64,000 nucleotides of DNA. Origin: Dyadobacter fermentans. Its GTDB lineage: Bacteria; Bacteroidota; Bacteroidia; Cytophagales; Spirosomataceae. Made by a program: the position numbers and the translations under genes. Numbering within the stretch: position 1 is the first letter of the stretch; every line of letters begins with the position of its first letter. This document shows positions 18,451 to 28,300 of this stretch, one piece after another. The notes under the pieces were generated by a model. The model ran no database searches. It saw only the letters and a list, made by a program, of their open reading frames with translations, and was not told the DNA's origin. The stretch covers positions 131,174 through 195,173 of the forward strand of contig NZ_JAHXBN010000028.1 of NCBI RefSeq assembly GCF_019924045.1, given 5' to 3'.

Positions 18451-18927
18451 ATGAGTGTGTTCAAAATCGGCCGGCCGGGCCGGAATGCCATCCTATCCGC
18501 CACTTTGGTTGCCGGTACGCTCGACATCCTGGCGGCATTTCTGGTGTATGCCGTCATATTGGAAAAGACCAGTCCGGCGCGCATACTCATGTCCATTGCG
18601 AGCGGGATCTTCGGCAAGGCTGCCTATTCGGGCGGTACACCGATGATCATTACCGGTCTGCTGCTGCATTTCCTGATCGCCCTTATTTTTTCAATCTTTT
18701 ATTACCTCATTTACCCCGGCCTGTCCTTTCTGCGCCGCCGGAAGCTGGTCAGTGGTATTCTTTATGGCATATTCATCTGGCTGGTGATGAACCTCGGCGT
18801 TTTGCAGATCGTGTTCGAGGGCATGCCCCTCCCCGACCCCGGTGCGGCATTGCTCGGCATCGCGATCCTGATCGTAGCCGTGGGTATCCCGATTGCTACA
18901 TTGTGCCGGCCTCACGGCGGTGATTAG
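18451..18927 (+). CDS. Small integral membrane protein, 158 aa
   Basis: Four hydrophobic segments are visible: around ILSATLVAGTLDILAAFLVY, MIITGLLLHFLIALIFSIFY, LVSGILYGIFIWLVMNLGVL and ALLGIAILIVAVGIPIAT. The family is probably a DUF1440-like or YagU-like inner-membrane protein, which I cannot confirm. ATG 18451 is chosen over the TTG two codons earlier. It lies 30 bases after the TPR gene and 4 bases before the MutS-like gene, so all three may be one transcript; what links them is unclear. Confidence 0.72.
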   Translation: MSVFKIGRPGRNAILSATLVAGTLDILAAFLVYAVILEKTSPARILMSIASGIFGKAAYSGGTPMIITGLLLHFLIALIFSIFYYLIYPGLSFLRRRKLVSGILYGIFIWLVMNLGVLQIVFEGMPLPDPGAALLGIAILIVAVGIPIATLCRPHGGD

Positions 18928-18931
18928 ACCA

Positions 18932-20782
18932 ATGAAAGAAATCTATCAAGACAAAGTACGGGCATATAAATTATCGGCAGCAGGCATTTTACCCGAGCTC
19001 AACAGCCTTTCCTATACCCGGCTGGCCGTGTTCCTGATGACCGGCATCCTGATCATTTGCTTTGCCGCTTCCGGCTGGGTGATTCCCGTCGCCCTCACCG
19101 CCGCTACCGGTGCTACCTGGTTCGCTTTTACATTACGCCGCTACAACCGCCTTACCGCCGACAAAAAGCGTATTGAGTTTTTAATACAAATCAACGAGGC
19201 GGAGATCCTGCGGATGCATAACGAGCTGTCCGCCTTTCCTACCGGAGAGCAATTCCTGGGCCGCCGCCACGATTACGCGGCCGATTTGGACGTTTTCGGG
19301 CATCATTCGCTATTTCAGCTGCTCAACCGCACCACCACCGAATCCGGCACCCGGCTGCTGGCCAGCTGGCTGTCCGCTCCGGCCGATCTCCAAACGATTG
19401 CGAACCGGCAAGCTGCCGTACGCGAGCTGGCGGATAAGCTCGACTGGCGGCAGGAATTCCAGGCCTCCGGTATCCCGTTCCATTCCACCAACAGCGACTA
19501 CGAACTGCTCCTGAAATGGGTGGACGAGAGGCCGCGCTTTCTTTCATCCCGAAAGGGTCTGCTAGCGGTTAGCCTGTCGCTTGCGGCAGTTTCCAGCCTT
19601 GCATTGGGGTGGTTCCTTTATCATTTCCTGTTCCATCTCCGCGACCTTACCGGCATTCATTTGCTCCCTCTGATTGGGATGTCGATCGTCAACGCAGTCT
19701 ACCTTCGGAAGTTCAGACATGCCACCGAGCACATCATATTGAGCACCCAGCGGAATATCGGCATTATCGCAGCTTACCAGTCGCTGATCAGGACGGTTGA
19801 GAAACAACGATTTGAAACAAAACGAGTAAACGACCTGCAAGCCATTTTTGCACAAACCGGCAGCAGTGCCTCGGAGGAAATCGGAGCGTTGAAAAAGATC
19901 CTGGAAATGTTTCAGCAAAAAGGCACCCGCAATACCATTGGGAAAAATGCCTTTTACGGAATGATCAATAACCTGTGGCTGGTTGACGTTCACCTTATCC
20001 TCAAAACCGAAGAATGGAAATCGCGGAACGGCGCACACGTCGGCCCATGGATCGCGGCGGTGAGCGAGCTGGAAGCGCTCGCCAGCATGGCCGGGTTCGC
20101 CGGCTCCAATCCCGGTTACACTTTTCCAGAAATCACAACCGAACCTTATCTGATTGATTTCGAAACGGTTGGACACCCTTTGTTAAAGCCGGAAAGGCGG
20201 GTAAGCAACGACTTTACCATGCGCGGACGAGGCGCTACGACGATGATCACGGGCTCCAACATGGCCGGCAAAAGTACTTTCCTCAGAACCGTAGGCATTA
20301 ACCTCGTGCTCGCGTTCATGGGCGCGCCTTGCTGCGCGTCGCACGCACGGGTATCGCCCCTGCGGATATTCACGAGTATGCGCACGCAGGATAATCTCGA
20401 AGAATCGGTGTCGTCGTTTTATGCCGAGCTGCAACGGATCGAGCAATTGCTGAAACTCGTGGGCGAGGGTGAACCCATTTTCTTTTTGCTCGACGAGATG
20501 TTCAAGGGTACCAACTCGCAAGACCGCTTCCGCGGCGGCGTGTCGTTGATCCGCCAGTTGAGCGAACTGAATGCATTCGGGATAATTTCCACCCACGACC
20601 TGGACCTGGCCCAGCTCACCAAAGACCTGGCGATCGAGAATTTCAGCTTCAACAGCACGATCCGCGACGGACAGATTTCATTCGACTACCGGCTCACACC
20701 CGGTATTTGTACCGATTTCAATGCAAGTGAGTTGATGAAGCGCAGCGGGATACGGATATTATCGGATATCGGTTCGGTCTGA
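18932..20782 (+). CDS. Membrane-anchored MutS-family ATPase
   Basis: A 616-residue MutS-related protein starting MKEIYQDKVRAY; an upstream alternative start would overlap the previous gene. Two hydrophobic regions precede the ATPase: a pair of helices near residues 30-70 (FLMTGILIICFAASGWVIP) and another pair near 205-250. The clamp/lever part includes LFQLLNRTTTESGTRLLASWL, typical of MutS domain III. The C-terminal ATPase has Walker A TGSNMAGKSTFLRT near residue 445, Walker B FFLLDEMFKGTN near 517 and the ISTHDLDLA switch. The mismatch-reading N-terminal domain with its Phe-x-Glu motif is absent, so it is not classical mismatch-repair MutS. Its role at the membrane is unknown. The gene converges on the NmrA gene with a 6-base gap. 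Confidence 0.88.
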   Translation: MKEIYQDKVRAYKLSAAGILPELNSLSYTRLAVFLMTGILIICFAASGWVIPVALTAATGATWFAFTLRRYNRLTADKKRIEFLIQINEAEILRMHNELSAFPTGEQFLGRRHDYAADLDVFGHHSLFQLLNRTTTESGTRLLASWLSAPADLQTIANRQAAVRELADKLDWRQEFQASGIPFHSTNSDYELLLKWVDERPRFLSSRKGLLAVSLSLAAVSSLALGWFLYHFLFHLRDLTGIHLLPLIGMSIVNAVYLRKFRHATEHIILSTQRNIGIIAAYQSLIRTVEKQRFETKRVNDLQAIFAQTGSSASEEIGALKKILEMFQQKGTRNTIGKNAFYGMINNLWLVDVHLILKTEEWKSRNGAHVGPWIAAVSELEALASMAGFAGSNPGYTFPEITTEPYLIDFETVGHPLLKPERRVSNDFTMRGRGATTMITGSNMAGKSTFLRTVGINLVLAFMGAPCCASHARVSPLRIFTSMRTQDNLEESVSSFYAELQRIEQLLKLVGEGEPIFFLLDEMFKGTNSQDRFRGGVSLIRQLSELNAFGIISTHDLDLAQLTKDLAIENFSFNSTIRDGQISFDYRLTPGICTDFNASELMKRSGIRILSDIGSV

Positions 20783-20788
20783 AAACCG

Positions 20789-21661
20789 TCAGGCATTTTT
20801 CACGGCTTCTTCCAGGTAGGATTCCAACGTGGTGTCGGCCTGCGCGCGGACCGTTCCTTTACCGTCGGGCATCGACTTGCCGCTGATAACGGCCTCTGTC
20901 ATCTCGACGAAGTTGCGTACGCCATCTGCCGAAAAACCGATCGAATCCAATGTTTTGTCCCAGTCCTTTCTCGGTATTTGCTGCGCCTTGACTTCCCTGC
21001 CCAGCACATCGCCGAATGCTTTCGCCACATCGGAAGAGCTGTAAGAGCGCGGCCCGTAGAGCTCGTAAATTGTCATATCGCTGTCCCCGTTGGTCAGCAC
21101 TTCCGCGGCGAAACGGCCCACATCCGCAGGGCATATCATCGGAATTTTGAGGTCGACCGGGAAGAACGTAGGCAACACGCCGTTTTTTTCCGCCGGTTCG
21201 AGATAGTTGAGCCAGTTACTGAAATAGTAGGCAGGCCGGATGAATACCCGCGAAACGCCGATGCCGTCGAATGCGTGTTCGAGCATATAGGACATCACCA
21301 GGTTGCCCGTCCCTTCACGATGCTGCGCACCCATCGACGACAGTCCCACTACTTTTTTAATACCATCAGCAACCAATGCCGCGCGATAGTTGGTCAGGAT
21401 ATCGTTCGTATCACCGAGGACATTTTTTTCCCGGCCCGTTTCGGGGGTCAATGCAAAAAGCGTCTCGCCGTCGCGCAAGGCTGCTTTTAATGCGGGCAGA
21501 TTATGCGCGTCGGCTATGGAAGTGTCCACTCCCCGCGATTTCAGCGCATCGGCCTTCCCTTCGTTTCTTACGACTCCCTTCACAGGTGCGCCTAATTCGA
21601 GAAGCCGGTCGACAACTGCCGAACCTACCCGGCCCGAGGCGCCCAAAATGATGTGTGCCAT
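20789..21661 (-). CDS. NmrA-like NAD(P)-binding oxidoreductase
   Basis: A 290-residue atypical short-chain dehydrogenase. The N-terminal Rossmann loop is GASGRVGSAV (Gly-x-x-Gly-x-x-Gly type), followed by a basic VVRNEGK at the end of strand 2 that suits NADP. A central VVGLSSMGAQ and IRPAYYFSNW match NmrA/HSCARG-type proteins, which often sense NADPH or reduce quinones rather than act as classical Ser-Tyr-Lys dehydrogenases; no YxxxK triad is evident. It is monocistronic and divergent from the molybdopterin hydroxylase gene, with 194 bases between them. Confidence 0.87.
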   Translation of the reverse strand: MAHIILGASGRVGSAVVDRLLELGAPVKGVVRNEGKADALKSRGVDTSIADAHNLPALKAALRDGETLFALTPETGREKNVLGDTNDILTNYRAALVADGIKKVVGLSSMGAQHREGTGNLVMSYMLEHAFDGIGVSRVFIRPAYYFSNWLNYLEPAEKNGVLPTFFPVDLKIPMICPADVGRFAAEVLTNGDSDMTIYELYGPRSYSSSDVAKAFGDVLGREVKAQQIPRKDWDKTLDSIGFSADGVRNFVEMTEAVISGKSMPDGKGTVRAQADTTLESYLEEAVKNA

Positions 21662-21813
21662 GATTTCAGAGTTTGTGATGAATAAAAAAATCGGTTTACA
21701 TCAAAAATCAAACCAGCAGCCATCGCCGGGGCGGTTGTTCGCAGACTTGGTCGGTAAACTGCATTTGATCCCTTCCGCTCAGCGTCTCGTCAAAACAATT
21801 TTCCTGCCGGCTT

Positions 21814-21844
21814 TTTGCTCCATTCTTTTGCGGCAGAACTTTTG
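21814..21844 (+). promoter_or_regulatory. Bacteroidota-type promoter of the molybdopterin hydroxylase operon
   Basis: TTTG at 21814-21817, a 19-base spacer and AACTTTTG at 21837-21844 match TTTG-N19-TAnnTTTG with one mismatch (A for T at the first -7 base). Transcription would begin about 4-7 bases later, only a few bases before the ATG at 21856, so the mRNA may be nearly leaderless. Confidence 0.6.
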
Positions 21845-21855
21845 CATTACGCTAT

Positions 21856-23994
21856 ATGGACCGCCGTGATTTTATGCAAACAGCCGCGCTGGCTACCAGC
21901 GGCCTCTTACTTCCCTTTTTCATCCCATCGAAATCCGCTGCGGCCACATTACCCGCATCCGCTTTTTCGCCGAATGCATTGCTCCGAATCGGCTCCGACG
22001 ATACCATCCGCATTGTTCTCAATAAAGTAGAAATGGGCCAGGGCATCTGGACGACACTCGCCATGCTCATCGCCGGGGAGCTGGATTGCAACTGGGCGCA
22101 TATCCGCGTGGAGCACCGGGTAATTGAAGGCCCTCATCTGGACGAAAGCATGTGGGTACTCTCCACCGGCGGCTCGGATACCATCAAATCCGAGTTTGAC
22201 CGCTACCGCACCACGGGCGCCATCGCGCGTACGATGCTCGTGCAGGCGGCCGCACACCGCCTGGGTATTGCGCCGGAACAATGTACAACCGCTGGGGGTT
22301 ACGTACAGGCAGGGACAACCCGACTAAGTTACGGCTCGCTGGCCGACGCCGCCGCCCGGCTGCCGATTCCCGAAGTAAAGCTTCGCAGCCGCAACGAATG
22401 GAAGCTGATCGGTGGAAACCCTCCGCAGAAGCTCGACGTGCCCGATAAGGTGAATGGAAAAACCCGGTATGGTATCGACGTTGAATTCCCCGGCATGCTT
22501 ACCGCCGTGCTCGAACGTTGCCCGGTGTTTGGAGGGAAGGTCAAATCTTACGACGCGTCGGATGCCCTGCGGATTCCGGGCGTACGGAAAGTGGTGCCGG
22601 TGCCGGAAGGCATCGCCGTGGTGGCCGACCACTCCTGGGCGGCCATACAAGGACGAAAAGCGCTGCATGTTGAATGGGATACCCAAGGCAATGGGAACCC
22701 TGATATCGCACAGCTGCTCGCAGAATACCGTGAGATCGTCGGACAGCCGGGTAAGGTGGCACAATCCAACGGCGATGTTGCCAGCGCCTGGAAACGGGTG
22801 CGGCCGGTCTACGAGCAGGAATTTTGTTTTCCGTTCCTCGCCCATGCACCGATGGAAACGCTTAATTGTACGGTAAAATTGGCGGCCGACAAATGCGAAA
22901 TATGGACGGCTACCCAATCCAATGCGCTGCACCGGCAGGAAGTGGCGAAATCTTTGGGTTTCAAAGACGAGCAGGTAACCCTTTACGCGCCTGCTATGGG
23001 TGGCAGTTTCGGGCGGCGAGGCTCGTTCGGGAACGACTGGGTGATGGAGGCCGTGCATATTGCCCGGGCGAGCGGCGAGGCAATTAAACTGATCTGGACG
23101 CGGGAGGACGATATCCGCGGCGGCTACTACCGGCCGGTGTATCTGCATAAAGTCAAGGTCGGCACGGATACGGCCGGAATGCCTGTGGCCTGGGAGCACC
23201 ACATCGTCGGCCAATCGCTTTTTGTGAATACGGTCCTCGAAAAAGACATTGCTCCCAACGGCCTCGATTACAGCACGATCGACGGTGTGAACGGCTCGCC
23301 CTACATCGCCCGCTGTACCGACCATTCCGTTACGCTGCATACCACGGCCAACAATGTGCCTGTGCTGGCCTGGCGGTCTGTCGGTAACACCCACACGGCA
23401 TTCGTAATGGAAACGGTCATCGACGAACTGGCTTTCCTCGCGCGTACCGATGCGGTCGAATACCGTAAAAAACTGCTGGCCGGCCACCCGAGGCACCTCG
23501 CCGCATTAACCGCCGCAGCCGGGAAAGCAGGTTGGACTCATCCGTCGCCCAAGGGACTTCCCCCAGGCCATTTCAGGGGTGTGGCGGTGCACGAAGCCAT
23601 GGGCAGCGTGGTGGCGCAGGTGGTCGAAATATCGTATTCCAACCGGAACCTGAAAGTTCACCGCGTAGTATGCGCCATTGCATGCGGGCTCGCGGTAAAC
23701 CCCGACGGCGTGAAGGCACAGATGGAAGGCGGCATTATTTACGGGCTCACGGCGGCACTCTTCGGTGAAATCGCCATTGACAACGGGGCTGTACGGCAAA
23801 GCAATTTCCACGATTACCGCATTCTGCGTATGGACGAAGCGCCGGTTATTGAGGTACATATTGTTGAAGACGACGGCAAAATGGGCGGCGCCGGCGAGCC
23901 CGGTGTAGCGCCCATTGCACCGGCGCTGGCGAATGCATTCTTCGCAGCTACCGGTAAGCGCGTCAGGAAGTTACCTTTACTTTCCAATATTTGA
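21856..23994 (+). CDS. Tat-exported molybdopterin hydroxylase, large subunit (isoquinoline 1-oxidoreductase beta type)
   Basis: A 712-residue protein of the xanthine dehydrogenase family. It starts MDRRDFMQTAALATSGLLL, a twin-arginine signal, so it is folded with cofactor in the cytoplasm and then exported. LRIGSDDTIRIVLNKVEMGQG is the typical beginning of the periplasmic IorB-like large subunit; APAMGGSFGRRG contacts molybdopterin, and GGAGEPGVAP near residue 680 holds the catalytic Glu. The length is normal. These enzymes usually need a small [2Fe-2S] subunit (IorA type) to pass on electrons, but none is encoded in this window. The substrate could be an N-heterocycle or aldehyde. The histidine kinase gene starts 12 bases later, and a near-consensus promoter lies just upstream. 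Confidence 0.88.
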   Translation: MDRRDFMQTAALATSGLLLPFFIPSKSAAATLPASAFSPNALLRIGSDDTIRIVLNKVEMGQGIWTTLAMLIAGELDCNWAHIRVEHRVIEGPHLDESMWVLSTGGSDTIKSEFDRYRTTGAIARTMLVQAAAHRLGIAPEQCTTAGGYVQAGTTRLSYGSLADAAARLPIPEVKLRSRNEWKLIGGNPPQKLDVPDKVNGKTRYGIDVEFPGMLTAVLERCPVFGGKVKSYDASDALRIPGVRKVVPVPEGIAVVADHSWAAIQGRKALHVEWDTQGNGNPDIAQLLAEYREIVGQPGKVAQSNGDVASAWKRVRPVYEQEFCFPFLAHAPMETLNCTVKLAADKCEIWTATQSNALHRQEVAKSLGFKDEQVTLYAPAMGGSFGRRGSFGNDWVMEAVHIARASGEAIKLIWTREDDIRGGYYRPVYLHKVKVGTDTAGMPVAWEHHIVGQSLFVNTVLEKDIAPNGLDYSTIDGVNGSPYIARCTDHSVTLHTTANNVPVLAWRSVGNTHTAFVMETVIDELAFLARTDAVEYRKKLLAGHPRHLAALTAAAGKAGWTHPSPKGLPPGHFRGVAVHEAMGSVVAQVVEISYSNRNLKVHRVVCAIACGLAVNPDGVKAQMEGGIIYGLTAALFGEIAIDNGAVRQSNFHDYRILRMDEAPVIEVHIVEDDGKMGGAGEPGVAPIAPALANAFFAATGKRVRKLPLLSNI

Positions 23995-24006
23995 TAAATT
24001 TAGGGT

Positions 24007-25104
24007 ATGCAAAAGGCGCTTTCCAAACTGTACCATATTCCTTTCTGGCTCGCTTACCATTACTTGTGGTGGGTAGTCGCGATGGGCAACCCATGGAAAG
24101 CCGCACACAGTATTCTTTTCTCGCCTTATGCCGTCAAGTTTGTGTTTTATGTCGTATTACAGGCAGTGGCGGTGTATTTCAACTTGTATTACCTCATTCC
24201 CAAATACCTCGAAAAGGGACGGCTCCGATCGTACATTGGTTACCTGGGCATTACGTTGCTCGCTACGGCACTGGCGATTGTGTCGGGCTATTATTTGAGC
24301 GCATGGCTGGCGCATCAGTCGGTGGAGAAGCTGTTTGGGAGGGATACCAATTGCTTCTTCTATTTCTTCGGAGAGGCGATGCCCTCCACATTGGCGAGTA
24401 CCACATTGGCGATGAGCATTAAGCTCACCAAAAACTGGATCCGTACCGAGCGGTGGAAACAGCTGCTGGAAAAGGAGAAACTCGAAACCGAATTGCGTTT
24501 TTTGAAATACCAGTTCAACCCGCATTTTCTGTTCAACAGCATTAACTCGATCTTTTTCCTCATTCATAAAAACCCCGACGTTGCCTCTTCATCGCTCGCG
24601 AAGTTCTCCGAATTGCTGCGCCATCATTTGTACGAATGCAACGATGATCTCGTACCCCTCGACAAGGAAATCGCTTACCTGCACAACTTCATCGCGCTCG
24701 AAAAACTACGCCAGAACACGGGCGTGGCAGTCGTTACCGATATTACCGATAAATTCCCTCCCGGTGCAGGCATTACGCCGTTCATTTTAATGACTTTTGT
24801 TGAAAATGCTTTCAAACACGTTTCGAAAGACAATGACCGCGATAACCGGATCGAAATTCGCTTGCATGCCAAGACAAATATGCTTGAATTTGAGGTTTCC
24901 AACAGCTCCTCTCCCCTCGCGACGAGGCAGGCCGTGCATTACGGTGGCATAGGCCTCAAAAATGTACAGCGCCGCCTCGACCTCATTTACCCAGGCCGTC
25001 ACGACCTGGCTATCCGGCATCATGACGGCGCATTTCAGGTAAATCTTCGCATGGAACTGACTCCACTGCCTGCGGTACCAATCACGCAGCCGGCCCTCCC
25101 ATAG
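24007..25104 (+). CDS. LytS-type membrane sensor histidine kinase
   Basis: A 365-residue kinase with four predicted N-terminal helices (residues 10 to about 140), a short linker and a His_kinase domain: KYQFNPHFLFNSINSI (phospho-acceptor His near residue 172), FILMTFVENAFKH as the N-box near 260, and GGIGLKNVQRRL as the final glycine motif. Kinases of this group normally signal to a LytTR response regulator, but none is adjacent; the only one in the window lies 34 kb away in another operon. The 12-base distance from the molybdopterin hydroxylase suggests one transcript and perhaps a functional link, although the pairing is unusual. Confidence 0.9.
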   Translation: MQKALSKLYHIPFWLAYHYLWWVVAMGNPWKAAHSILFSPYAVKFVFYVVLQAVAVYFNLYYLIPKYLEKGRLRSYIGYLGITLLATALAIVSGYYLSAWLAHQSVEKLFGRDTNCFFYFFGEAMPSTLASTTLAMSIKLTKNWIRTERWKQLLEKEKLETELRFLKYQFNPHFLFNSINSIFFLIHKNPDVASSSLAKFSELLRHHLYECNDDLVPLDKEIAYLHNFIALEKLRQNTGVAVVTDITDKFPPGAGITPFILMTFVENAFKHVSKDNDRDNRIEIRLHAKTNMLEFEVSNSSSPLATRQAVHYGGIGLKNVQRRLDLIYPGRHDLAIRHHDGAFQVNLRMELTPLPAVPITQPALP

Positions 25105-25205
25105 TACTTTATTTTAATTTACTTTCATTTAAAATACTTTCATTTCCTTTCGCAATGTTAATCCAACCGTAACGTGTCGTTAACGGACTGATAACATTGC
25201 CCACC

Positions 25206-25213
25206 TACTTTTG
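25206..25213 (+). promoter_or_regulatory. Candidate -7 promoter element of the Oar-like receptor gene
   Basis: TACTTTTG fits the Bacteroidota -7 motif TAnnTTTG exactly. No clean TTTG is found 19 bases upstream; the nearest match is GTTA at 25179-25182, within a region with repeated GTTAA motifs. If it is used, the receptor mRNA carries a leader of about 170 bases. Confidence 0.45.
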
Positions 25214-25385
25214 TGGCGGATTTAGCGGTCACACTTCCCCTCTCTATACGTATACGATCAAGCGGCAGTACCTATAACTGCGAACCGAAACACATCCTAT
25301 TTCCGGGTTACGACACCGTAGCTTCGGAGGCAGCGCCTATGCAACGCATTTGAACGAAGTACCAATAACCAAACGAACAGAAAAA

Positions 25386-28300
25386 ATGATAAAATTAATT
25401 ACTGCATGTCTCGGACTATGCGCATTCATCCTGCTCTGGGGACCCGAAACGCGGGCACAGGGGAATGAAGCGTCCATTATCGGGAAGGTCAGCGAAGGAC
25501 AGGCCGGGCCGGTTGTCGGTGCTACGGTTTATGTCAAAAACGAATCGACCGGTTTCAGCACGGGTACGGTTACCGACGCGAACGGCGATTACATTATCAA
25601 ACAGTTGCCCCTTGGTTCGCCCTATTCCATCACGGTGTCGTTTATCGGCTACGGTGAGCAAAAAAAGACCGGGTATTCACTCAACCAGGGCGATCAGCTA
25701 CGCCTGAACTTCGCACTGGAAGCCGCTGCAAATGAGCTCAAAGCGATTGACATTGTCGCCAACTCCCTGAAAAACACAGTAGTAACACTGGGCGCTTCTA
25801 CGCCCGTTACCGCCCGCGACATTGCACGGCTTCCGGTAAACGGCCGTAACTTTACGTCGCTTATGGACCTGTCGCCATTGACCAATGGCAGCAGCCTCGG
25901 CGGTCAGCTGGCCTCGTCGACCAACTACACCATCGACGGGATGACATCTCGTGGCACCATCGCCGGTAACGGTACTTCCGGGGCTTACTCGATCTCGATG
26001 GAAGCCATCCGGGAATTTAAAGTGGTTACCAACGAGTACGATGTGACCATGGGCCGCGCGGGTGGCGGTACCATCAGCACGGTGACCAAATCGGGTACCA
26101 ACCAGCTTTCGGGCAGCGCCTTCACGTACATGCGTAACGACGCGCTTTCGAGCAAATACGACCTCCGCGGAAACAAAAGAACGCAGGAGTTTTCGACTTA
26201 CCAGTATGGATTTTCACTCGGTGGGCCCATCATCAAGGATAAGGCGCATTTCTTCGTGGCATGGGACCACCAGGCCGACTCGCGCCCGCTTTACATTGCC
26301 AACATCCTCAGCCCTGCCGACGAGGCAGCCAACAAGGTTACCAATGCAACCCTGGAACGTTTCGTAGGCATTGCCCGCGACAAGTACGGCGTTTCAAGCA
26401 ACCCGCAATATGGCGCATTTGACAAAGCCAAAGGTACCGACGCGATTTTCGCCCGCGTAGACTGGCAGCTGAACGCCCGAAACCTGCTGACGATCCGCAA
26501 CAACATGGTGATCGAGAACGACGCGCTTTCGGAAGGCGATAATTCCAATATCAACTTCTACGAGTCGTACATCGACCGTAAAAAATTCGATAACAGCCTC
26601 ATGGCCTCGCTCCGAACGAGTTTGAATCCGCGTGTGACAAATGAGCTGAAAGTGCAGCATTTCTACGAGGATGTACAGGTGCTTCCAAGCTCCCAGCTTC
26701 CTGCCGCAGGTATTCCGCGCGCGATTGTCGAAAACGTTGAATCTGTTGTCGGTACAACCAATTACCTGACCTCCATTCAGATCGGTGGTCAGCGCTTTTC
26801 GCCGGAATGGTTCAAAGGAACTGTGGTGCAGGCGGTGGATAATCTGTATTACAATACCGGGAAGATTAACTTCACATTCGGTATCGACATGATGTACAAC
26901 CTGATGCATTCACGCTATGGAAGCGAAATGAACGGTCGTTTCTATTTCACGGGAATGGATAATTTCAATAACCTGAAACCTTACCGTTACGCCCGCGAAA
27001 TCTACCTGAATGAAGACCAGAGCAACAAAGTAAAATCGCTGAGCACCGGCTTGTATGCGCAAATGGACACCAAACTGGGTCCCGGCCTGGATATAACTGC
27101 CGGTTTGCGCCTCGACAACACCGTGTACCTCAACCGCGCGAATTTCAGCCAGGTGGTGTTTGACGAGCTGGGTATCAAAACAAACAACCGCATCAACACG
27201 TTGCAATTACAGCCGCGTGTACAATTCACCTGGGACGTAAACGAGCAGAGCAAAGATGTGATCCGCTTTGGCGCGGGTGTTTTCGGTTCCGCATTGAACC
27301 CTTATTCGATGGTGAACAATATGCTGTTCGATGGTTCCAAAGTGGCTTCGGTGGAAATCCAGGGCGACCTCGTTCCTTCCCCTAACTTCCCGTTGTACCG
27401 CCAGGACCCCAGCAAGGCTCCCGGTGCGGAACTTTTCAATATCCCCGGCATCGAGCGCCTGATCACGATCAACACCAACAGCCCCGACGCCAAGGTGCCG
27501 GTTGTATACAAAACCAACTTCTCGTACAACCACTTTTTCAGCGACCGCCTGCGGATCGGTGTTAGCGGATATGCTTCGTGGGCGCGCAACAACTACATGT
27601 ACATCGACCGCAACATGGTGGATGAGCCATTCTTCCGCATCGGTGCAGAAGCCAACCGCGGTGTGTACGTTCCTGCGGAAACCATCAATGCAACCAACGG
27701 TGCTACCAACTGGCTCAACAGCCGCCGGACCAAGCAGGTCGGCCGCGTGCTGGAACTCGTGAGCGATGGCAAAAAGAACCAGTACGCATTGGTCATCGAC
27801 GGTACATTCAAATATTTCCGCGATGGACAGATCACCGCGTCTTATACCTGGAACGACTCAAAGGACAATACTTCCTACAACGGTAACGTGGCCAACACCG
27901 CCACCCTCGACCAGATGGTGATCGACGACCCGCGCGACCTGAGTCGCATGAGCTATGCGAACAACCAGTTCCGCAACAAGGTGGTGGTGTACGGTACAGC
28001 ACCAAGCTTCTGGGGTATTACACTCGGCGTTCGTTACTCGGGCATCGGCGGTACACGCTACTCGCTGGCTGTGAGCGGCAACATGAACGGTGACTTCGTT
28101 TCCTCGAATGACTTGCCTTACGTGTACGACTACAATAGCTCCGCAACACCTGAATACATTCGTACAGCGTTGAAATCCATCATGGATAATCCTGATGCCG
28201 AAGAAAGTATCAAGACCTACATCCGCGACAACACAGGTAAAATCGCTGAGCGGAACGGCGGTGTGAATGGCTTCTATGGCGTGTTCGACGTCCGTTTGGG

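Noticed and set aside
22324..23496. 390-codon minus-strand frame inside the molybdopterin hydroxylase gene
   Set aside because: It is an antisense shadow; the plus-strand frame has all family motifs.
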